From Acidobacteriota bacterium (GTDB lineage Bacteria; Acidobacteriota; JAAYUB01), in assembly GCA_012517875.1 (NCBI GenBank), contig JAAYUB010000074.1:1-53580 (forward strand): DNA of 53,580 bases, read 5' to 3'. A program made the translations under genes and the position numbers. Positions within the stretch are counted from its first letter, which is position 1, and every line of letters begins with the position of its first letter. Shown piece by piece: positions 18,266 to 26,921 of the stretch. The notes beneath the pieces are model-generated. The model saw nothing but the letters and a program-made list of their open reading frames with translations. It made no database searches and was not told where the DNA came from.

Positions 18266-18832
18266 ATGCTCAGGATCATACTGTGGTCGGTGGTGGCGTT
18301 GTTCCCCGTGTCGGAGATCGCATTGTCGATCATCAAGCGGGCTGATGCAGCGTGCGCTCGACGGGAGGACCGCGGTTCGCTGCGGCTGCTGTGGTTGATG
18401 ATAACCCTCGGCGTAATCCTGGCGGTGGCGTTCAAATGGATGCCTGCCGCCCGGTTTCGCCTGCCGGGTGAATGGGACCAGTTCGTGGCCCTGGGTCTCC
18501 TGGTGTCGGGGCTGGTGATCCGCTGGTCGGCGATCATGGCGCTCGGCCGGCAGTTCACAGTCGATGTAGCCATTCATACCAATCATGAGCTGGTGCAGCG
18601 GGGCTTGTACCGCTGGGTCCGCCATCCGTCATATACCGGGCTGCTCATCGCTTTTTTGGGTTTGGGGATCGCATTCGCCAACTGGCTCAGCTTGGCGGTC
18701 CTCATGGCCCCCATCACGTGGGCGGTCATCCGCCGGATCGAGTGCGAGGAGCGGGCACTCCACAAGGCCCTGGGCCCGGCCTACGCCGCCTACTGCGCCC
18801 GCACGAAGCGGCTGGTCCCGGGCCTGTTCTGA
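18266..18832 (+). CDS. Isoprenylcysteine carboxyl methyltransferase-like membrane protein
   Basis: 188 residues with four or five hydrophobic helices. The C-terminal half has the ICMT/PEMT signature: IRWSAIMALGRQFTVDVAI, then YRWVRHPSYTG and the closing ECEERALHKALGPAYAAY. These segments bind S-adenosylmethionine at the membrane face in the characterised family members. In bacteria the substrates are mostly unknown, because prenylated proteins are absent; phospholipid or isoprenoid methylation is possible. The ATG at 18266 begins the first helix; the upstream in-frame GTG at 18152 would add 38 polar residues overlapping the previous gene and seems less likely. Confidence 0.8.
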   Translation: MLRIILWSVVALFPVSEIALSIIKRADAACARREDRGSLRLLWLMITLGVILAVAFKWMPAARFRLPGEWDQFVALGLLVSGLVIRWSAIMALGRQFTVDVAIHTNHELVQRGLYRWVRHPSYTGLLIAFLGLGIAFANWLSLAVLMAPITWAVIRRIECEERALHKALGPAYAAYCARTKRLVPGLF

Positions 18833-18838
18833 TCGCGG

Positions 18839-20479
18839 TCACTCGCGCGGCGGTTCGGCCGGACTCTTGTACCATTCGTCGCGGGAGACCACCTTCGGTT
18901 TCTCGGGATCTCCCTCGTAGGCCGGCGTCATGATCTGCACGCCGTACTCGTTGAACACATCCAGGATGGAACGGTGCAGCTGGGCGTAGAGCGGGCCCAT
19001 GTTCTGAGGCTGGTCACTGTAAGCGTTGATCTCGTAGACGACGCAGAAATCGCCCAGCGAGTTCAGCAAGACGAACGGCGGGGGTGTTTTGAGCAGGCCG
19101 GGCGTCCGGTCCGCGGCCTGGAGGAGCATGGCTTCCACCTGCCGCCACGGGGTTTCGTAGCCGATCCCCACCGTCGTATGCAGGATCAAGCCGGGCGACT
19201 GGGCCAGTGAACTGTAGTTCGTCACGTCTCCGTTCAGGATAGAGGAGTTGGGGATGATAACCTCCTCGTTCTTGGGGGTGCGGAGATGGGTCACCTGCAA
19301 CCGCATGGTGGTCACGTCGCCGGTCACGTTCCCGATCTTGACCCGGTCGCCGAGCTTGAACGCCTTGCGGTAGGTCAGGGTGTAACCGGCCAATAGGTTG
19401 GAGATCACCGACGAGGACCCCAGGGAGAAAACGACACCCAAGAAAAGGGAAACACCCTTGAAGGCCGCCGAGTCCGAGCCGGGGATGTATGGATACGCGA
19501 CCACGAGGCCGAAGGCGACCACCAACAGCCGGACGATCTTGTAGGTGGGGTGCGCCCATTCCGGATCGAAGTACGAGAAAGTGATCGTACCCTTGGCCAC
19601 GGAGTCAAAGAACATGCGTATCAACCCGAGCACCCAGCGCACGATGAAGAACAGGATCAGGAGAAAGATCAGGTTCGGAAGCTGACTGACTATCGAGCTC
19701 AAGATGGTTTGAAGTGGTCGGATGATCCAATTCGCCAGGCTCGCATGGATGGGCCGGGTCCAGGGGAATAGTCCGAGCACCACGTAGACGTAGAAATAGG
19801 CGGCCAGGATGATGCCCAGGGTCAAAACGCTGCGCAGCCCGCGGCGGATGATGCTGCCCACCTTCTGGGCGCTCCCCGCTTGCAACGTGTCTACGCCCAT
19901 GGAACGGGCCCGGTCTTCGATCCTGACGACCAGGCGGCGCATGATCCGGCGCCACAGCCAGGCCAACAGAGCCAGGATGGCCGCCAGGATCCCGGTGTAG
20001 CCAAGAGCCAGGAAGACGTTGTTCCAAACGGCTTCGGGTTGCCGTTCCGCCCGATATGTAACGATCGCCTGGCGGATCCGGTTGCAGACGACCCCCGCCA
20101 GCGACTTGCGGGAAACGCCTTCCAGATCGCCGTCGGCATCGATGATGCTGAGCAACCGGGTTTTTCCGGCCGTGATCACGGACATCGAGTCCTCTTCGAC
20201 TACAGCCAGGTTTTGCGGGTTGAATTTCTTGTCGCGGGCGGCGGTTTCAATCCGGGCGGAGACAACGCTGGCCCGCTCCTCGGCGGGGAAGGCTGAAATC
20301 CCGCGGAGTAAGAACAGGGTTCGGCCGTCCAGCTCGACCGGAGCCGTGGCGATGGCCTCATGGAGTTCCTGTTGCGCCGCATTGGGTTGAGCATCCGGTG
20401 TTTGGGCCGCGACCGCCGCGGTGGTGACGCATAGGACCACCAGAATGCAAAATCGAAGCGTTTTCGGGCTTCTCGTCAT
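18839..20479 (-). CDS. MscS-family mechanosensitive ion channel
   Basis: 546 residues. A signal peptide (1-25, cut near VAA-QTPDA) and an extracytoplasmic domain of about 120 residues are followed by four hydrophobic helices between about 155 and 390. The pore helix and beta-domain of MscS come next: GVVFSLGSSSVISNLLAG, KLGDRVKIGNVTGDV, LRTPKNEEVIIPNSSILNGDVTNYS, VGIGYETPW and the C-terminal alpha-beta portion ending IMTPAYEGDPEKP. The channel would open under membrane tension and release solutes on hypo-osmotic shock. The periplasmic N-terminal extension is like that of larger MscS paralogues. It is convergent with the ICMT-like gene (6-bp gap). Confidence 0.92.
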   Translation of the reverse strand: MTRSPKTLRFCILVVLCVTTAAVAAQTPDAQPNAAQQELHEAIATAPVELDGRTLFLLRGISAFPAEERASVVSARIETAARDKKFNPQNLAVVEEDSMSVITAGKTRLLSIIDADGDLEGVSRKSLAGVVCNRIRQAIVTYRAERQPEAVWNNVFLALGYTGILAAILALLAWLWRRIMRRLVVRIEDRARSMGVDTLQAGSAQKVGSIIRRGLRSVLTLGIILAAYFYVYVVLGLFPWTRPIHASLANWIIRPLQTILSSIVSQLPNLIFLLILFFIVRWVLGLIRMFFDSVAKGTITFSYFDPEWAHPTYKIVRLLVVAFGLVVAYPYIPGSDSAAFKGVSLFLGVVFSLGSSSVISNLLAGYTLTYRKAFKLGDRVKIGNVTGDVTTMRLQVTHLRTPKNEEVIIPNSSILNGDVTNYSSLAQSPGLILHTTVGIGYETPWRQVEAMLLQAADRTPGLLKTPPPFVLLNSLGDFCVVYEINAYSDQPQNMGPLYAQLHRSILDVFNEYGVQIMTPAYEGDPEKPKVVSRDEWYKSPAEPPRE

Positions 20480-20883
20480 GTGTGCCTCCCGGATTTCGTA
20501 ACCCGTCAGAGTGTTCTCTGAGTAATCCTGATTTCTTATCGGCAGTCAAACCGTCAACAGCGTCCGGATAAAATACCGGGGAATCCCGGCGGCATCCGTT
20601 TTGACCGCAACTTCGGCGTGGTGATCGACCCCTCGGTACGCCGGCTTAAGTCCCGCACGGTGCCGCTCCTGTCGATGCTGACCGGTGAAAATGCCATAAT
20701 TATAATCGGGTTTCCTCGGCGAGTCACCTGGAGAACCGATGGCGGAAAATTCAGAGATCAGGGCCCACCCGGGTCATCCTCACGCAGACTCGGGCGGCTC
20801 ATGGGCCGGCAAACCGGTGAAACGTGAACCGGTGATTCCGGCGGCCGGCACGGTTCAGCCGCCCGCCACTCGGGGCGCAGGGA
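20480..20883. other. Intergenic region between mscS-like gene and purF
   Basis: About 400 bp. It holds the upstream region of the mscS-like gene (minus strand, including AGGAGG-like GGGAGGC before its start) and a plus-strand promoter-like pair at 20678-20706, described separately. No recognised gene lies wholly inside it. Confidence 0.5.
20678..20706 (+). promoter_or_regulatory. Candidate promoter upstream of a small ORF
   Basis: CTGACC (20678-20683) and a perfect TATAAT (20701-20706) are separated by 17 bp. The predicted start near 20713 precedes GGAG (20730-20733) and an ATG at 20739. It points toward the 3' end of purF. Confidence 0.45.
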
Positions 20884-21008
20884 TCAGCACTGCGACTTCT
20901 TGCCGGGGATGGGGGTGCCCACTGGGTAGCGGCCGTCGAAGCAGGCGGCGCAGAACTGGGAACCGTTTTCCACGATGGCGAGGAGATCTTTCAGCTCGAG
21001 GTATTTGA
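20739..21008 (+). CDS. Uncertain small ORF convergent with purF
   Basis: 89 codons. Upstream are a promoter-like pair and a modest ribosome-binding site, which is why it is listed. The product is Pro/Gly/Arg-rich, apparently disordered and of no family I know. The last 125 bp run antisense to the purF coding sequence, where the residues look like a shadow translation (Arg-rich run near the end). If real it may be a short transcript that reads into purF. Low confidence. Confidence 0.2.
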   Translation: MAENSEIRAHPGHPHADSGGSWAGKPVKREPVIPAAGTVQPPATRGAGISTATSCRGWGCPLGSGRRSRRRRTGNRFPRWRGDLSARGI

Positions 21009-22284
21009 GCGAGTCCGCTTCCATGTGGATGCGAAGCTGCTCCTGGTTGATCTGGTTGATGATGAGCTCCTCATAGGTGGGCGTGTCGATGCCGTAATAG
21101 CAGGGAAACTTTACGGGCGGGGAGCCAATCCGGACGTGCACCTCGCGGGCGCCGGCCGAACGGATCATGCGCACGAGCTTGCGCAGCGTGGTGCCGCGGA
21201 CGATGGAGTCGTCCACCAGCACCACTCGCTTGCCGGTGAAGAAGCCGGCCAGCGGATTGAACTTCTGCTTCACCGACTCGTCGCGGAACTGCTGCACCGG
21301 CTTGATGAAGGTGCGGCCCACGTAGTGGTTGCGGATGAGTCCCATGGAGTAGGGAGCGCCGCTGGCCTCGGAGTAGCCCTGGGCGATGAAGTTGGATGAA
21401 TCGGGAACCGGCACGACGCAATCGGGCGTGAAGTCGTCATAGCCGGCCAGCGTCTGGCCGATGCGCTGCCGGATGCGGTAGACCTGCTTGCCGTACTGGA
21501 AGGAGTCGGGTCGGGCGAAGTAGATGAGCTCGAACACGCAGTGCGCCGTACCGGGCCGGTGGTCGCTGCGGAAGAACCGGGCGTCGGTGCGGATCGAGGT
21601 CATGCCGGTGGGCCGGAAGACAAGAATCTCGCCGGGCTCCACCTCGCGGATGTTGGTGGTGCGCAGGATGTCCTGGGCGCAGCTTTCCGAAGTGACGGCC
21701 CAACCGTCTTCGAGCTCTCCCAGCAGCATGGGCCGGAAGCCGTACGGATCGCGGAAGGCGTACATCTCATCGGGCGTCATGAACACGGTGGAGAACGCGC
21801 CCTCGAGCTGGGTGAACAGGGTCTGGATGGCCGCGACAGGGTTCATCCCCTCGCGCTCCAACAGGTGGACCAGCAGCCGGATCATGGCCTCACCGTCGTT
21901 GCGGGACGCCAGGTACACATGATTCCGGTTCAGCTCTTCGCGGAGCGAGGCGTAATTGATCAGGTCGCCGTTGGACGTCAGGGCGTAGCGGGGGCCGTTG
22001 AGGGTTTCCACCAGGTGCGGCTGGGCGTTTTCCAGTGTCGCGCCACCCTGGGTGGGGTAGCGGACGTGGCCGACGGCGCAGTGGCTGTGCAGCCCGGCCA
22101 GCACGTCGGAGGTGAAGACCTCCTTCACCAGGCCCATGGCCTTGAGCAGCCGGATCCGGCCGTCTTCCGCCCAGGCCAGGCCGCAGCTTTCCTGGCCGCG
22201 GTGCTGCTCGGCAAACAGGGCGAGCGACGCCTGTTCCGGGATGTCACGCCGCTGGTGCGTGTAGATACCGACGATTCCGCACAT
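20884..22284 (-). CDS. purF: Amidophosphoribosyltransferase (glutamine PRPP amidotransferase)
   Basis: First committed step of purine synthesis: PRPP plus glutamine to 5-phosphoribosylamine. 466 residues. The N-terminal Ntn amidotransferase begins MCGIVGIYTH, so Cys2 becomes the nucleophile after Met removal with no propeptide. QHRGQESCG, GHVRYPTQG and SNGDLINY follow. The PRTase half has CVVPVPDSS and the PRPP loop RVVLVDDSIVRGTT. Cysteines in HCVFELIYF, FPCYYGID and the C-terminal FCAAC match the ligand pattern of the 4Fe-4S class known from Bacillus. A longer frame upstream was rejected because Cys must be residue 2; AGAGGTGG precedes the ATG. It lies 16 bp after the threonine aldolase gene on the same strand. 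Confidence 0.96.
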   Translation of the reverse strand: MCGIVGIYTHQRRDIPEQASLALFAEQHRGQESCGLAWAEDGRIRLLKAMGLVKEVFTSDVLAGLHSHCAVGHVRYPTQGGATLENAQPHLVETLNGPRYALTSNGDLINYASLREELNRNHVYLASRNDGEAMIRLLVHLLEREGMNPVAAIQTLFTQLEGAFSTVFMTPDEMYAFRDPYGFRPMLLGELEDGWAVTSESCAQDILRTTNIREVEPGEILVFRPTGMTSIRTDARFFRSDHRPGTAHCVFELIYFARPDSFQYGKQVYRIRQRIGQTLAGYDDFTPDCVVPVPDSSNFIAQGYSEASGAPYSMGLIRNHYVGRTFIKPVQQFRDESVKQKFNPLAGFFTGKRVVLVDDSIVRGTTLRKLVRMIRSAGAREVHVRIGSPPVKFPCYYGIDTPTYEELIINQINQEQLRIHMEADSLKYLELKDLLAIVENGSQFCAACFDGRYPVGTPIPGKKSQC

Positions 22285-22300
22285 CAATCCACCTCTCGGA

Positions 22301-23335
22301 TCAGAACTGCTGGCGGAACAGCTCCGCCAAGATTTCCAGGCAGCGGTCCACCATGGGGAAGGTGATGTCGCGGTAGGCCACCAGGCGGATCCGGTCGCCG
22401 AAGCCCGAGGCAATCACGTCCTGCTCGGCGAGGAGGCGGAGCAGGTCCGCGGCGGACCGTCGCGGGTGATCCACCCCGAAGATCAGGATGTTGGTCTGGG
22501 TGGCCGCCGCGTTCAGACGGATGAACGGGTATTGCTGGAAAAATCGCACGAAGCGCCGGATCTTTTCGTGATCGTCAGCCAGGAGCGGGGGGATCGTGTC
22601 CAACGCCACCAGCCCCGCGGCCGCGAGCACGCCCGCCTGACGCATGCCGCCGCCCAGGCGTTTGCGGTGCACCCGGGCCCGGGCGATGAACTCGCGGGTG
22701 CCGGCGAGCAGGGAGCCGACGGGAGCACACAGCCCCTTGGACAGGCAGAACATCACCGAGTCGGCGTCACGCGCCAGCTCCGCCACCGGCACGCCGAGGG
22801 CCACGGCGGCATTGAAGATTCGGGCGCCGTCCAGATGAATGGGCAGGGTGTGGGCATCGGCGATGGCCCGCACGTCGGCCATGTACGCGGGTTCCAGCAC
22901 GGTGCCGCCAGCCAGGTTGTGGGTGTTCTCCAAGCAGACGAGGCCGGCGTTCGCCCGGTAGTACACCTGTGGCTGGATGGCGGCGCGGATGTCAGCCGGC
23001 GCCATCCGTCCGTCCACACCCGGCAGCACTCGCGGGAGCAGGCCGCCGAAGACGGCCATGGACGCCAGCTCGTAATTGTAGACGTGGGAGGCCGATTCGC
23101 AGATGACCTCGCTGCCCGGCGCGCAGTGGCTGAGCAGCGCCGCCGCGTTGCCCATGGAACCTGTGGGCATGAACAGCGCCGCTTCCTTGCCGGTGAGCTC
23201 GGCGGCGCGGGTCTCGAGCGCGTTGATCGTGGGATCCTCGCCGTAGACATCGTCGCCCACCACGGCGTCCATCATGGCGCGGCGCATCTCGGGTGTCGGC
23301 TGGGTGAGGGTGTCGCTGCGCAGATCAATTCGCAT
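22301..23335 (-). CDS. Low-specificity L-threonine aldolase
   Basis: PLP enzyme cleaving L-threonine or L-allo-threonine to glycine and acetaldehyde. 344 residues, standard fold-type I aldolase. It starts with the family hallmark [18 protein letters not shown]. Also visible are [52 protein letters not shown] (Asp and Arg contact PLP) and the Schiff-base lysine in [13 protein letters not shown]. The chosen ATG overlaps the 3' end of hemW by 11 bp, suggesting one transcript hemW - aldolase - purF. The upstream frame extension is a hemW shadow. Confidence 0.92.
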   Translation of the reverse strand: MRIDLRSDTLTQPTPEMRRAMMDAVVGDDVYGEDPTINALETRAAELTGKEAALFMPTGSMGNAAALLSHCAPGSEVICESASHVYNYELASMAVFGGLLPRVLPGVDGRMAPADIRAAIQPQVYYRANAGLVCLENTHNLAGGTVLEPAYMADVRAIADAHTLPIHLDGARIFNAAVALGVPVAELARDADSVMFCLSKGLCAPVGSLLAGTREFIARARVHRKRLGGGMRQAGVLAAAGLVALDTIPPLLADDHEKIRRFVRFFQQYPFIRLNAAATQTNILIFGVDHPRRSAADLLRLLAEQDVIASGFGDRIRLVAYRDITFPMVDRCLEILAELFRQQF

Positions 23336-24497
23336 CGAAGAGTTCCTGGAGGATTTCGTTGCTGACCAGCATCCCCTGGGGGGTGAGGCGGAACGTGCCA
23401 TTATCGTCCAACACCAGGGAGGGGACAATATTTTTTTTCAACGCTGCCGCCCACTCCGGCGGAAACGGCCGTCCCAGGCGGCGCTGGAACTCGGCGCGGG
23501 AAACACCGTCCACCAGGCGCAGCCCCAGCATGACGAACTCGCGGGCCCGTCGGGTCCAGTCCCACGCGTCTTCGCCCGCTTCGGCACGCCTGCTTGCGGC
23601 CGTACAATCGACGTAAGCCCGCAGCCGGCGCTCGTTCCACCAGCGCCGCCGGCCGTCGAAGCTGTGGGCGGCCACGCCCAGCCCCAGGTACGGCGCCAGG
23701 CGCCAGTACTTGAGATTGTGCCGGCTGCGGCGCGCCGGCGCGGCGAAGTTGGAGATCTCGTACTGGGGCAGTCCGGCGGCGGCCAGGCGCGCCGAGGCGT
23801 TAAGGTAAAAATCGGCCACCGCCTCATCGGGCGGCATCCGCCAGCGGCCGTCGCGGATCCGGCGTGCCACCGCCGGGTGGTCGTCGACGTCCAGCAGGTA
23901 CATCGAGACGTGGTCCGGCCGGAGTCCCAAGCAGAACTCCAGGCTCTCCACCCAGCGGGTCGGCCCCTCATCGGGCAGTCCCAGGATCAGGTCCATGGCG
24001 ATGTTCCCCACGCCCGCCTCGCGGAGCGCCGCCACCGCCGCGGTGACAGCCGCGGAACCGCCGTGGCGGCGGACCGCGATCAGGGTGTCGGCGTGAACGG
24101 TCTGCACTCCCACCGTGACCCGGTTCACCCCGGCGGCAACCCACGCGGCGGCCGCTTGCGGATTAACGTCTTCGGGATTGGATTCCAGGGTGATTTCAGC
24201 GTCCGGTGAGATGGTGAAAACGGCGCGCAGGCGATCCAGCAGGCGAGCCACCGCCGCCGGCGGCAGCAACGACGGGGTGCCGCCGCCGAGGTAGACGGAG
24301 TCGAACCGGGCGAACGCCGGCTCTGCCCGCGCGGCTGCGGCGGCCGCCTCCCGCTCCACCGCTGCGAGGTAAGGTTCCGCCTGCGGCCCCAGGGGAAAGG
24401 TGACGAAGTCGCAGTACAGGCACTTCTCCCGGCAGAACGGCAGGTGGATGTACAGCCCGGCAGCATCAGCCCATGGATGTTGCGATGCTAAATCCAT
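23325..24497 (-). CDS. hemW: HemW-like heme chaperone / radical SAM protein
   Basis: 390-residue radical SAM protein of the HemW (formerly oxygen-independent coproporphyrinogen oxidase-like) family, which binds heme and an iron-sulfur cluster. Conserved features are [17 protein letters not shown] with the CxxxCxxC cluster (Cys near residues 22, 26 and 29), [30 protein letters not shown] and the HemW-specific RHNLKYW before the C-terminal domain. True HemN carries extra N-terminal residues missing here, so HemW is preferred. First gene of the minus-strand set with the aldolase and purF. Confidence 0.9.
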   Translation of the reverse strand: MDLASQHPWADAAGLYIHLPFCREKCLYCDFVTFPLGPQAEPYLAAVEREAAAAAARAEPAFARFDSVYLGGGTPSLLPPAAVARLLDRLRAVFTISPDAEITLESNPEDVNPQAAAAWVAAGVNRVTVGVQTVHADTLIAVRRHGGSAAVTAAVAALREAGVGNIAMDLILGLPDEGPTRWVESLEFCLGLRPDHVSMYLLDVDDHPAVARRIRDGRWRMPPDEAVADFYLNASARLAAAGLPQYEISNFAAPARRSRHNLKYWRLAPYLGLGVAAHSFDGRRRWWNERRLRAYVDCTAASRRAEAGEDAWDWTRRAREFVMLGLRLVDGVSRAEFQRRLGRPFPPEWAAALKKNIVPSLVLDDNGTFRLTPQGMLVSNEILQELFDAN

Positions 24498-24746
24498 TGT
24501 CCATCACGTGGTGATTCATTTCCGACCCGGTCGACCGTGACTATTGTACACGCGATTGGTTTGATGGAGTAGCGGTTCACCTGGCCGGGATATCTGCCAG
24601 TGTCCGCGTCTGTCGGGGAGGACGGGCACTTCGGAAAAACAACATCACATTCACACAGTCGGGTTTATAATTAAACAAAGCTTCAATAGGGCTTCTGGAT
24701 CAGTAAACCGGCACTATACGTTTGTTTTTCTTTTGTCGAGTGAACC
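24498..24746. other. Divergent intergenic region hemW / radical SAM cluster
   Basis: About 250 bp, more AT-rich than its surroundings, especially 24640-24740. It contains a TATAAT (24666-24671) without a matching -35 box and a TATACG further downstream, so plus-strand transcription of the radical SAM cluster probably starts here. No hairpin or riboswitch fold was recognised. Confidence 0.4.
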
Positions 24747-25811
24747 ATGCGCTCCTATTTCTGGCCGGAACGGGCCGTCTGGGAAACCACGCTGCGGTGC
24801 AACCTGAGCTGCCGTCACTGTGGGTCGGTGGCCGGAGCGGCGCGGGCGGACGAGCTGTCGACGGCCGAAGCGCTGCGGGTGTGCGACCAGCTGGCCGAGG
24901 CCGGTTGCCGCCACATCACCTTGTCCGGCGGCGAGACCCTGCTGCGGGACGACTGGCCCGACATCGTCCGGCGCCTGCTGCAGCACGGCTTGCTGGTGGG
25001 CATCATCACCAACGGGCTGGCCCTGGTGGCGGGAGGACACAACCTGCACCGGTTGCGGGAGCTGGCGGATGAGGCGCCCCGGCTCCATGTTGGTATCAGT
25101 GTGGACGGTCTGGAAACTACCCACGACTTCATCCGGAACCGCCCGGGAGCCTTTCGGATCGCCGTCTCGGCCATCGATGCGACGCTGGAGCGGGGGATTC
25201 CGGCTGCGGTCTTGACCACGGTGAACAGCCTGAACCTCCCGGAGCTGCGCCGTCTGCGAGACGAAATTGTATTCGTTCGGCCGGTCTACGCCTGGCAGGT
25301 TCAGACCAGCAATTTCTACGGCCGGATTCGGGAGCACGCCGACTGGTTCCTCTCGCCGGCTCAATATCAGGAACTGGCGGCAATCCTCATCGAGTCCCGC
25401 CGGCTGCGCCAGGTCCCCCGGACCGAACCCGCCGACTGCATCGGCTACATGTCAGACGCGGAGCCTCAACTTCGGGACACGACCTGGAGAGGCTGCCAGG
25501 CCGGCATTCGCGCGGTTGGCATCCAGAGCAACGGCTCGGTCAAGGGCTGCCTGTCGATCCTGGACGACGGATTCGTTGAGGGAAGTCTGCGGCGACAAAC
25601 CCTGCTGGAGATCTGGGACCGGCCCGGAGGCTTCGCCTATAACCGGGAATTCACACCGGAGATGTTGGGCGGCCTGTGCGTCGGCTGCGTCCACGGTCGC
25701 CAGTGCGCCGGTGGCTGCACCGCGGTGTCCCACTCCCTGACGGGGGCGACCCACCAGGCGCCGTATTGCCTGTATGCGTTTGAAGGCGCGCGGCAGGCGG
25801 CCGCAAGATGA
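24747..25811 (+). CDS. Radical SAM/SPASM maturase-type enzyme
   Basis: 354 residues. The radical SAM core has the cluster motif CNLSCRHC (C18, C22, C25) and the SAM-binding LSGGETLLR (59-67), IITNG (86-90) and GISVDG (116-121). A C-terminal SPASM domain supplies seven further cysteines (C250, C268, C311, C314, C320, C324, C341) that would bind auxiliary 4Fe-4S clusters. Such enzymes install C-C, C-S or epimerised linkages in ribosomally made peptides, or modify protein side chains. It is followed after 22 bp by a protein with three Tyr-Gly-Pro motifs and then a TPR protein, all one strand and closely spaced, which suggests those are its substrate and partner. That link is inferred. RREs and transporters are absent nearby. 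Confidence 0.9.
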   Translation: MRSYFWPERAVWETTLRCNLSCRHCGSVAGAARADELSTAEALRVCDQLAEAGCRHITLSGGETLLRDDWPDIVRRLLQHGLLVGIITNGLALVAGGHNLHRLRELADEAPRLHVGISVDGLETTHDFIRNRPGAFRIAVSAIDATLERGIPAAVLTTVNSLNLPELRRLRDEIVFVRPVYAWQVQTSNFYGRIREHADWFLSPAQYQELAAILIESRRLRQVPRTEPADCIGYMSDAEPQLRDTTWRGCQAGIRAVGIQSNGSVKGCLSILDDGFVEGSLRRQTLLEIWDRPGGFAYNREFTPEMLGGLCVGCVHGRQCAGGCTAVSHSLTGATHQAPYCLYAFEGARQAAAR

Positions 25812-25833
25812 CATTGGCCGAAGGAGGGAGTCC

Positions 25834-26460
25834 ATGAGTATGATCAATTTGCAAGCGGCGTTTCGGGCCATCGAGACGGCTGCCAGTGCCGCCGCCGAGG
25901 CGGCCGCCAGGGCGGCGCCCATGGGCGAGGTGATGGGAACGCCGGCGGCCGGCGGGGTGCTGGCGCCCATATTCGAACACTTGAGCGAGCGGGCGAAAGC
26001 GGCCGTCTCCACACCGTCGCCGGTTCTGGTATACGGTTTGATCTCTCCGAGCGGTCTGCCCGGCGGCACCAGTCTGACATTGAAATATGGCATTACACCC
26101 GCCGCCGAACCGGGGGTGTCGGGGCTGCCGACGCCGGCGATCGTGATGAAATACGGGGTCTTGCCCCACGGGTCATTCGATTTATCCAAGGCCGAGATCG
26201 GGGCGTCCGGCCGCTTGGCGGCCGGGAGATACGAGACGCTGGGCTGGGTGGTGGCTCACGGGCAGAACCGGATCGAGAGCCTCAGCCGGCAGACGGCTCA
26301 GGATCTGGCGGAAATCGAAGCGGCCAACGACGATCCAGAGGCGCTTCAGGAGGTGCAAGTCCTCCGAGAAGCCTACCGGCTGGTTGACAAGCTGGTGCTG
26401 GACCTGGTGGCGATGCGGGAGACCATTCAGAGCAAGATGCGCAATCTGCGCGGGGATTGA
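25834..26460 (+). CDS. 208-residue protein with repeated Tyr-Gly...Pro motifs (candidate modified substrate)
   Basis: No family recognised. Three parts are visible. Residues 1-60 are Ala-rich and probably helical. Residues 61-113 are rich in Gly and Pro and contain three related motifs: VYGLISP (66-72), KYGITP (84-89) and KYGVLP (106-111). Each is Tyr-Gly, a hydrophobic residue, then Pro within four, spaced 18 and 22 residues apart. Residues 145-208 are charged and helical, possibly a coiled coil. AAGGAGGGA before the ATG (25821-25829) is a strong ribosome-binding site. The position directly after a radical SAM/SPASM gene and the repeated motifs suggest a RiPP-like precursor or modified structural protein, with the motif region as target. 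It is longer than a normal RiPP precursor, so this is a hypothesis. Confidence 0.7.
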   Translation: MSMINLQAAFRAIETAASAAAEAAARAAPMGEVMGTPAAGGVLAPIFEHLSERAKAAVSTPSPVLVYGLISPSGLPGGTSLTLKYGITPAAEPGVSGLPTPAIVMKYGVLPHGSFDLSKAEIGASGRLAAGRYETLGWVVAHGQNRIESLSRQTAQDLAEIEAANDDPEALQEVQVLREAYRLVDKLVLDLVAMRETIQSKMRNLRGD

Positions 26461-26462
26461 TC

Positions 26463-26879
26463 ATGACCAAGCTGAACATCCAAGCCAGCCCGGAAGAGAT
26501 CCACCTCTTCATGGAAATCAGCCAGTTCTATTACAGCCGCGGCGATTATGCCGATGCCGAAAACGTGCTGCGGGGCGCGATGATCCTGGCGCCGGAAAAT
26601 CCCGACATCTACGCCTGCCTGGGCGCGGTGTACCAGGCTCAGGGGCGGTTCGATCAGGCCGCAGATTGCTTTGCCCGCTCGCTGGCGACATGCCCGGGTG
26701 AAAAATGCGCCCGCAGCAACCTGGCGCAACAGTTGTTGCTGAAGGGTCGGATCGACGAGGCGGCCGAGGAGCTTCGCCGGGTTATGGCGGATATCGAACC
26801 CGATCATCCGATCCGCGAGCGAGCCGAAACGCTGCTGCAGATCACCGAAACAGCCCAGAAGCAGCAACACCACCCGTAA
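26463..26879 (+). CDS. TPR-repeat protein
   Basis: 138 residues of tetratricopeptide helices. One clear 34-residue unit is FYYSRGDYADAENVLRGAMI followed by LAPENPDIYACLGAVYQAQGRF. Another partial unit begins DQAADCFARSL, and a further one reads LKGRIDEAAEELRRVM. No signal peptide, so presumably cytosolic. It starts 3 bp after the stop of the Tyr-Gly-repeat protein and should be translationally coupled to it; a role as scaffold or chaperone for that protein is inferred. Alternative: a general adaptor. TPR class certain, function unknown. Confidence 0.8.
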   Translation: MTKLNIQASPEEIHLFMEISQFYYSRGDYADAENVLRGAMILAPENPDIYACLGAVYQAQGRFDQAADCFARSLATCPGEKCARSNLAQQLLLKGRIDEAAEELRRVMADIEPDHPIRERAETLLQITETAQKQQHHP

Positions 26880-26921
26880 GTTGGTACAACGGAAAATCCG
26901 GGCACAATCAACCCCACGCAA

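Noticed and set aside
20521-20549. Minus-strand promoter TTGACT-N17-ATTACT for the mscS-like gene
   Set aside because: The -10 box matches only three of six positions, too weak to list.
25834-26879. Type III secretion needle/chaperone pair (helical protein plus TPR protein)
   Set aside because: No other secretion-system gene is nearby and the Tyr-Gly...Pro motifs do not fit such proteins.
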